Shown here in pieces: positions 57,694-64,000 of a stretch of DNA of 64,000 nucleotides (position 1 is its first letter; each line of letters starts with the position of its first letter). A model generated the notes under the pieces. That model saw only the letters and a list, made by a program, of their open reading frames with translations. It was not told where the DNA came from and searched no databases. This DNA comes from Pempheris klunzingeri (taxonomy: Eukaryota; Chordata; Actinopteri; Acropomatiformes; Pempheridae). The stretch lies in assembly GCF_042242105.1 (NCBI RefSeq), contig NC_092028.1, forward strand, positions 10,711,338 to 10,775,337, given 5' to 3'. Position numbers and translations under genes: made by a program.

Positions 57694-60059
57694 TTTTCTC
57701 CTCCCACCTGTTGAAGTAAAGTATGCATAACAAGACTCATCAAGTAATTCTGCAAGTCAGGCAGGTGGGTAAAAAAAATTTAATAGCATTAAAGCTTGCT
57801 AGCTAATTAGCAACTTGCCTATCATGCTAATTGACTGTATGTAAGAAAACTGCTCAAAGTCTGTGGTCAGGTTCTTAAAAACAAACCTAAGTCCACGTCC
57901 ACCAAATTACTGACGATGCTGTCACATTAAATATGTTCATTAAATCCAGAAAACTAACCATTAACGCTAAACCTCAACGAAAATGTAGTAGAAGAAAATC
58001 CGTGTGTAGCTTTCCGTCTCCTCTTTTTATGTGAAAACTTTATTAACAATACAACACAATACATGCACTAAACAAGTATAATGGCAAATGAGATAGAGCG
58101 CTGAGTTTTAAATGATTTTTTTGATCTGAAATATGAAATTGCATATTTTTCTACATGATGTCTTACAAATATTAATGTTGGAACAATTTCAATTTCAAAA
58201 TAAAATAGAGTAAATGTCATAACACTGATAAAAATCATCTGTTGGTTAAATGTTTTGCTTCTTAATTATGCCATTTTAAATTATTAGTTCTAATAGATGT
58301 AATCAAATATTAAACCTCTGGCACCTACTTTACTTGATCTTATTTTCATAGGTTTCATCTAAAATGTCTGTTTTTGCCATACTATCACTATAACACTGTG
58401 TGAATTGCCTGAACAGCTGCCTCCGACTGCTTCGATGTTTCTTCTCAAGGGTTTCTTGCTCCATCGTTAGTTATGCAGTAGTTCAAGGGTAGGCTGATAT
58501 CTAATTTTTGAGCAAAATGCATTATTATCCTCAAATTGATGTATCAGTGTCAATTTATCCTCTGAGGAATGTCATTGATGAATAATATGCTATGAGTGCA
58601 TGGTGGGATGCGTGAGTTTGCAGTATCATTTAGCAATAAAAGGCCACAATTTGGTTATCACCATGACAACAAAAGCCTCCGGGCAACTGAGCGACTATCT
58701 GATGATAGGAGTGTGGGGGCGAGTATCAGCCACTACCAACATGTCAATTTATAATCTCTGTGTAGTTCTCCTTAAACAGAGTTCACTGCACATCAAAGTA
58801 GTGCATGGCAGAAAGTGCAGCCAGCTCAGCTCTGCCTCGTCGTATTTCTGCGTGCCTGAGTGTGCACAAGTGTGTGCAGTAGGCTAATCTCTCATCATTT
58901 CTCAGTATGCAATACGTGTTGCCTTTGACAAATCCGCCGTGCTCCAGCAAACAAAATTGGAAGCAAAGTGTACTGTGTTAGGACTGTGTGTGCAGGAAGT
59001 GGTCAAAGCCTTGTTTGACTCACTGAAAAGAGCAGCAGACCTCTGACAAGACGGTGGAAAATATTTGTTTCTAAAGTCTCCATTTGTGTTGGTAGAGGAG
59101 CTAAATCAATCAGCCTTAGAGGTTTGTTGGCCACAGAGAAAGAGAAAGAGAACCCCACTCACTGCTCAGGTAGGAGCCAATGCATATCAGTCAACTATAT
59201 TTGACAACTATTTCACATAGACAATTCCTCAGGGGGCAATAAAGCACAGAGACAAATGGATCTGCTTTAGTCCAAGCATAAGTGGAGACTTAACTTGCAA
59301 ACATTCTTCACATCATTGCTGGGCCTTTGCTTTTCTTTCAGTTGGCTTGATACATTTTGAACCACTTCCTGTGCATAACCCCCCCCCCTTCACACATGCA
59401 AAGATCAGTATGTAAGAAGGAGTGACACAATCACGCCGAAATACATTACGGAACCTTTTGTCTTGCTTTTATTCCACCACTCAGATACATATGGCAGACA
59501 TCACTGGAGGCGTCTAGCTATCCTAAATATAGCTCTGAATCTTTTTCCATTCACTGACCCACACTCTGTCACAACATCACTCCGCTCTCACAATTGTAAC
59601 ATACAGTTTACAGTGACGACATTTGCGGGTCATGTAGTGGCAACAGCATTTTTAGGGACAGATGTTCGTGACAAATAAACCTAAAGCCTCTAAATGTTTA
59701 ACGGCAGTGGAGACTGTTGTCTACAGTAACATCAAGCTGCTTTACTGCTCAGAAACAATAGATCGTCCTGCATTACACTGTTAAAACAGCATCTCAATAA
59801 CTACTATAACTGCTGCTACTACCACTAGAATGACTACTACTTTAATAATACTAGATATCCTATCATGCATTCAAAATGACAGCTATAAACCAAACTGTGG
59901 CTGCAAGTTATTGTATAAATGGATTATTAGTGAACACCAATAGACAACAAAAAGAAGAGGAAGCCAATCAGGTTACTTTTTTAATTAGACATCGTTTTTA
60001 AGTTTGCTCCTGAGAAACGCATAAAGTAAAAAAAAAAAAAAAAAGAGGGCGGAACAAGG
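57694..60059. other. Intergenic region between mei1 and the ANKFN1-like gene
   Basis: About 2.4 kb separating two head-to-head genes. It should contain the mei1 promoter and upstream control DNA of the right-hand gene, but no CpG island, TATA box or known site could be placed for mei1. A C-run occurs at 59381-59389 and an A-run at 60028-60043. No coding signal. Confidence 0.5.
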
Positions 60060-60279
60060 AAGTGTGCGTGCGTGTGCGCGTGCGTGTGCGGGAGAAGCGG
60101 CCGTCTCTCACTCGGGTGTTGCGTTCAGGTGCGCTTCACCCTCAGTGGTGAAAACTCCTGAAGTCGCTCCCATGGATTATTTCTGACCAACAGGCGGTTA
60201 TTTATGGGAGAAAAAACATGTCGAAACAACGGTGGAGCGCTGGAAAACAGGATGATTAAAGTCACAGAGTGGACTTACG
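60060..60279 (+). other. Probable first exon of the ANKFN1-like gene
   Basis: CpG-rich sequence beginning with a GTGCGT repeat leads to a consensus donor, CTTACG|GTAAGAAATG, at 60279/60280. An ATG at 60204 opens MGEKTCRNNGGALENRMIKV then TEWTY up to the donor (phase 1), but that phase does not match the acceptor at 62542, so it is either 5' UTR or joins an exon I did not find. The left edge is approximate. Confidence 0.45.
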
Positions 60280-62541
60280 GTAAGAAATGAAAACTCTTAA
60301 CTAAATATGACGTGATGTTCAACACTGGGAGCACTTTTTTTTTGTGTGTTGTCAAAATGTGTGGACCTTCTCATTGCTGTACTAACAACTTAGTTTTATG
60401 ATAATTTATGGTATTTTACTTCGTGGTGCTAGTCTACAGTTTCTCTATTTTCAGTCTGCTTTCCCATAATAGGTTTACAATAATCTTAAAAACACACACG
60501 CATTTCTAGCTGATTACAATGCGTCTTGATGTTTTATATCTTGTAGAAATTTAAATAGAAGTTAAACTTTTGTCATTAGGCTGTAGTCTGTCCTGAACCT
60601 GGCATGCTGAAACTTCCATTGCCTCAAGTCACTCTTCTGCTGCTGTTGTTTAAGTATCACACTCTAAGCGTGGCATTTTATGTTGAATTTATTTTGCCTG
60701 TTGCAATTTCTGTCCCTAGATAATCTATTAGACAGTTTGAAGAATGCATATTTGGAAGCAAAATAAGCTTTTTGACACTGTATGGCAACCATTGACAGTG
60801 ATGCCTTTTGTGGTTTATTTATGCAAATATATACTGCATTGCTTCAATGGGGGCTAGACATACTCTTCATCTTGTTTCCATGCAGAGCTGAACTTGTGAA
60901 CCACAGCATTTAGCAGACTGACAAAACTGAAAGCCTATTTGCAATTATGCAGCATACTCTACTGTCAGTGTGGGCCACAGTGCTGAGGTAAAAAAAACAT
61001 CATCACAACCAGAGACACTGTCATGCAACAGAAAAACTCTAAATCTATGGTGGATGTCTGCTCAGGGGTCAGCATAGGTTCCTTTTAAGTATCTAACACT
61101 ATCCTGCTTGCTATTAATCTCTCAGCTGGAATACTAGCACAGTTTGCAAACACTTCTCCACCTCTTCTCAGGTGTTTTGCCTTGTCTATGTGAGGCCACA
61201 TAAAGGACAAACATGAAAAGCTAATATCCTCTGTCATCTGTTCCCTCAGCACTTTCCACAACTGATGTAAGACATGATAAACAAACGGGAAACTGAACCA
61301 ATAACAATAGTTGGTATTACCCTTATATTGTGTCCCCGCATCGCTATGTATATACATGTGCAGGTACTGTGCAAGCCAGTGGTTCACACAGTGAGGCTGC
61401 AGGTACAGTGTTCACATGTCATTGAGAGATGTGGCGTCACTGAGGCCAGAGCACTCAACCAGGGGAGTATTCACTTTCACACAAGGACAGTGGGCTACTC
61501 AGCACAACAAGACTCAAATTGTTAGAGATGAACTGAAATTTGAAGAAAAAAAAACACTGAAATTTGAGGCTTCCCTTTATGGAAAAAGTGGTGATGAGAG
61601 AGATAGATAGCAAAGTTGGAGTATTCCCCTTTTTCCAAAGATCCATTTCAGATCTGAATCCTCAGGGTGTGACGTAAACCGAAACAATGTGAAAATCACT
61701 TCAAACTGTGAAAAGAAAGGCAGTCACAAATGAAAGAGAAGACTTGCTGACTGAAGATGAAGGAAGGGGGGGCAGTTTGACTATGCCAAACTGCCTTTTG
61801 CTCCAAGTGTTGAAAAAAACATTATAAGGCAGCTTTTCAGGCGCAAAAGGGAAGGATCCTAATGATAAAAAGGCAATGGAATTGATAATGAACCATCATT
61901 ACTGTAGTGGTGATGGATTTTTATCTTCACGCTGATGATATGAGGAGATTCATACTTATTAAGGGAAAGAATTTTGGCTCTTGTTCATGAGATTGGTTTT
62001 CTATACTTAATTAGATTGATGGGTCTTGGCTTCGTGCGCTGAGAGACTCCATTCAGAGCAAATAAAACCTGTGTCACATAATAGCGGGTAAAAGAGGAAC
62101 AAAAAGGACAATAGTAAGAGGCACAAAAATAAATGCTTCAAGGCACTTTTCATCTACTGTGTACAGGCATTGTAACTTATATCCATTTATCCACCCACAC
62201 AACAGCACTACTCAGTTCAGCCTATAGTCACCCTTCAAGTCGGCAGAAAATTGCCTTTACTGTAGAAGAATCTGTGTGAGCCTGACTGTTAATTCTGTTT
62301 TTTTCCACCTCTTTTTATTTCTCCCCACATTCCCCGCCATACACTCCTCCAGGTTTCTAATGACTTTCACCTTTTTCTGATGCTCTCCTCACTTTCCCCA
62401 AGTTCTCATTTTTTTCCGTTTCAGATGTCACTTTTCTCATTTCGTCTTCCCTCTGTATGGCTCTCAGGTTGGGGCTTCTAATCTGTCTTTCCGTGAACTA
62501 AACAATCCGTCTTGCAGCTTACTGTTCTTCATTCTCTTCAG

Positions 62542-62746
62542 CTGTCCTCCATCTCTCTCCTCTCCTCTCCTCTCCTCTCCTGTCATGTCTGTATCCATGA
62601 GGAACCCACCCCAGCGCCGGCGCTCTCTGGGTCCTGTCTCGCCCAAACGGATCTATAGAAACCTGTCCGTCAGACTCAGGGGGGGAGAGTCATCTGTTGC
62701 CGGGGAAACTGACCCTCCCAAACACCTCAGCAAGTCTGCAGATACT
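62542..62746 (+). CDS. ANKFN1-like exon carrying the likely start codon
   Basis: The acceptor TTCTCTTCAG ends at 62541. A 43-base leader of CTCTC units precedes ATG 62585 (MSVSMRNPPQ); a second ATG four codons later is also possible. The leader frame is open, so the start is not proven. The donor ACT|GTAAGA leaves phase 0. Confidence 0.6.
62557..62580. repeat. (CTCTC)n pentanucleotide tract in a leader exon
   Basis: About five TCTCC units directly before the likely start codon of the ANKFN1-like gene. Confidence 0.8.
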
Positions 62747-63956
62747 GTAAGATATTTTGATGTCATTTTGAGCCTGGTCCCCTTGGCTTGAATTCTTTCT
62801 TGTGCTCTGGCTGGGTTTCTTTTTTAAATTATGATATCTCATTTTGACATTACATGCTGACTCTGTGTCACTATGAATACATTATCCAAGGCCAGACTGC
62901 TGCTCTGATTTATGATTTGAGTTATGCGTCCTGCATTACTTTCTCACCCGCTGCCCTTTTCATTCCCTCCTTTCCTTTCCTCTACCTCATAAAATAAATC
63001 CTCGTTTGATATGAACTCTCTTTTTCTGTCTGTCTCCCTTACCCGCCCACCCCTATTGGCCCTCTCCCCTACTCACAATTAGTACAAGACCCTATGGGAG
63101 GCAGTGGAAAATGAGGACACTTTGGCTGTACAAAGCCTCCTCTCCAGGGACCACACCAACTGTGGAGGAGGCGGAGGAGGAGGAGGAGGAGGAGGAGGAG
63201 GAGGGGGAAGCATGTGGGATAGAGGAGAGAAGAAAGAGAAGGACTGGGAGAGAGAGAGGGAGAAGGGGGTGAACAGGGTGAGCGAACAAGGCCTGGTCCC
63301 CCTGGATGTGGCTGCTCTTACCCACAATTCCCCCCTGCTCCATGTGTTGACAAAGGCTGGAGCCAGACACAACCCTGTTTGTGAGTCTTGATTTTTTTTA
63401 AATGTCATAAGTTACCAAAAATTCTGCTGGGAGTGGATTGTTTTAAAATGCTATTGTGAGGAACAGGTTTAATTCAATGCAAATCATATTCAGAATCTGT
63501 CCTTTCTTTTGCTCTCTCCGTTTGCCCCTACTGTATTTCCTCTCAGTGTGTCGACCAGCAGAGTGGGCACTTAAGCTGGATGCTCTTGTGGCACTGGCTG
63601 GTAAACGGGTAGAGGAACGGAAGAGCGATTTATTGAGGAAGGCAGGGGGAGGGCCTCAGGCACAGGCTGATGTCCAGAGACACATCCGCCTCTGGAGCCT
63701 CAGGCTGCAACTCTACTGTCGAATGAGAGAGAACTTCCAAAACACAGGTCAGTGGTCTTAGGTCAAGGTTGTGGCATTTCTTGAACCACAGCTTGGGGCA
63801 CGCCTGTCTCTTTTCACTCCTCACATGCAAGAAATGCTCATATTCTTGCAATTTTTCTATCCTCTTTGAACTCAATCTCAACAAGCTAAAACTACTTTTC
63901 CAACTCTCCTCTACAAAGCCTCACCATCACTACTGACAAGAGACCACAGTGATCAG
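62585..63956 (+). CDS. ANKFN1/Wide-awake-like ankyrin protein, 5' part, truncated by window end
   Basis: Exons 62585-62746, 63083-63380 and 63547-63747 join in phase; a small exon at 63919-63956 is tentative. Reading from ATG 62585, residues 1-54 are basic (MRNPPQRRRSLGPVSPKRIY). Residues 55-77 (YKTLWEAVENEDTLAVQSLL) and 123-150 (QGLVPLDVAALTHNSPLLHV) form one ankyrin-type block, interrupted by 15 Gly and a charged segment (residues 82-122). Residues 154-220 (AEWALKLDALVALAGKRVEE, HIRLWSLRLQLYCRMRENF) are the helical region that in ANKFN1 precedes the fibronectin III domain. Known of the family: ANKFN1/Wide-awake proteins act in neurons (sleep and vestibular phenotypes in fly and mouse). The fibronectin domain is not in this window, so family assignment rests on the N-terminal part. 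Another ankyrin-repeat family is possible. Confidence 0.6.
63083..63380 (+). CDS. ANKFN1-like exon with ankyrin block and poly-Gly
   Basis: The acceptor CACAATTAG precedes YKTLWEAVENEDTLAVQSLL, the 15-Gly run, a Lys/Glu/Arg-rich stretch and LVPLDVAALTHNSPLLHVLT. The donor GTTT|GTGAGT leaves phase 1. Confidence 0.75.
63164..63208. repeat. Coding GGA microsatellite (15 Gly)
   Basis: Forty-five bases of GGA codons with one GGC and one GGG, inside the ankyrin-coding exon of the right-hand gene. Confidence 0.95.
63547..63747 (+). CDS. ANKFN1-like exon, helical region
   Basis: The acceptor TTCCTCTCAG precedes CRPAEWALKLDALVALAGKR through QADVQRHIRLWSLRLQLYCR and MRENFQNT. The donor ACAG|GTCAGT leaves phase 1. 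Confidence 0.75.
63919..63956 (+). CDS. Possible small next exon of the ANKFN1-like gene
   Basis: CTACAAAG then 38 bases (SPSLLTRDHSDQ) and a donor-like CAG|GTATTC fit phase 1 to 0. It is short and has no remembered counterpart, so it may be chance. Confidence 0.3.
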
Positions 63957-64000
63957 GTATTCAGCCCATCTTCTTCCTTAAGTTTGACTGATTTCCCATC

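Noticed and set aside
61085..61646. Open frames on both strands in the first intron of the ANKFN1-like gene
   Set aside because: No splice-site pair gives a phase-consistent exon and the peptides resemble nothing I know.
1..64000. Search for tRNA, rRNA, CRISPR, operons, phage or viral genes and a novel multi-gene system
   Set aside because: Nothing beyond ordinary vertebrate split genes, microsatellites and one DNA transposon could be supported from the sequence.

Overview
This window is vertebrate nuclear DNA, almost certainly from a ray-finned (teleost) fish. The genes are split into 60-220 bp exons with GT-AG introns. Intergenic and intronic DNA is AT-rich and full of (CA)n/(GT)n microsatellites. 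There is an intact Tc1-like transposon of the type common in fish, plus fragments of fish interspersed repeats. The protein-coding genes are clear orthologues of human genes but are diverged. No bacterial or viral genes, CRISPR array, rRNA or tRNA were seen.

Layout. (1) 1-7.7 kb: ccdc134 on the minus strand. Six coding exons give a 229-residue secreted/ER protein ending in a KDEL-like RTEL; a non-coding first exon sits in a CpG-rich promoter at about 7.5-8.0 kb. (2) 9.4-57.7 kb: mei1 on the minus strand, a meiotic double-strand-break factor. I could assemble 31 coding exons with consistent phase, giving about 1354 codons. (3) 13469-15072, inside the last mei1 intron: a complete Tc1-like DNA transposon on the plus strand with an uninterrupted 340-residue DD34E transposase, about 200 bp inverted repeats and TA target duplications. 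(4) 60.1 kb to the right edge: the 5' part of a plus-strand gene, head to head with mei1, with one ankyrin-type block and a downstream helical region. It looks like the ANKFN1/Wide-awake family and runs off the window.

How the genes relate. mei1 and ccdc134 lie tail to head on the same strand, the same relative order as human MEI1-CCDC134 on chromosome 22q13.2, so this is an old linkage and not an operon. Their roles are unrelated: meiotic recombination initiation versus ER/secretory function. The ANKFN1-like gene is not a neighbour of MEI1 in human as far as I know.

I found no convincing novel multi-gene system. The points most worth a second look are: two trinucleotide microsatellites translated inside exons (19 Ser in MEI1, 15 Gly in the ANKFN1-like protein); phase-compatible candidate alternative exons in mei1 (one possibly mutually exclusive with exon 4, one 33-nt microexon); the apparently intact transposon; and several strong inverted repeats in introns. 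Exon calls come from reading splice sites, phase continuity and remembered similarity to the mammalian proteins; no alignment was run.
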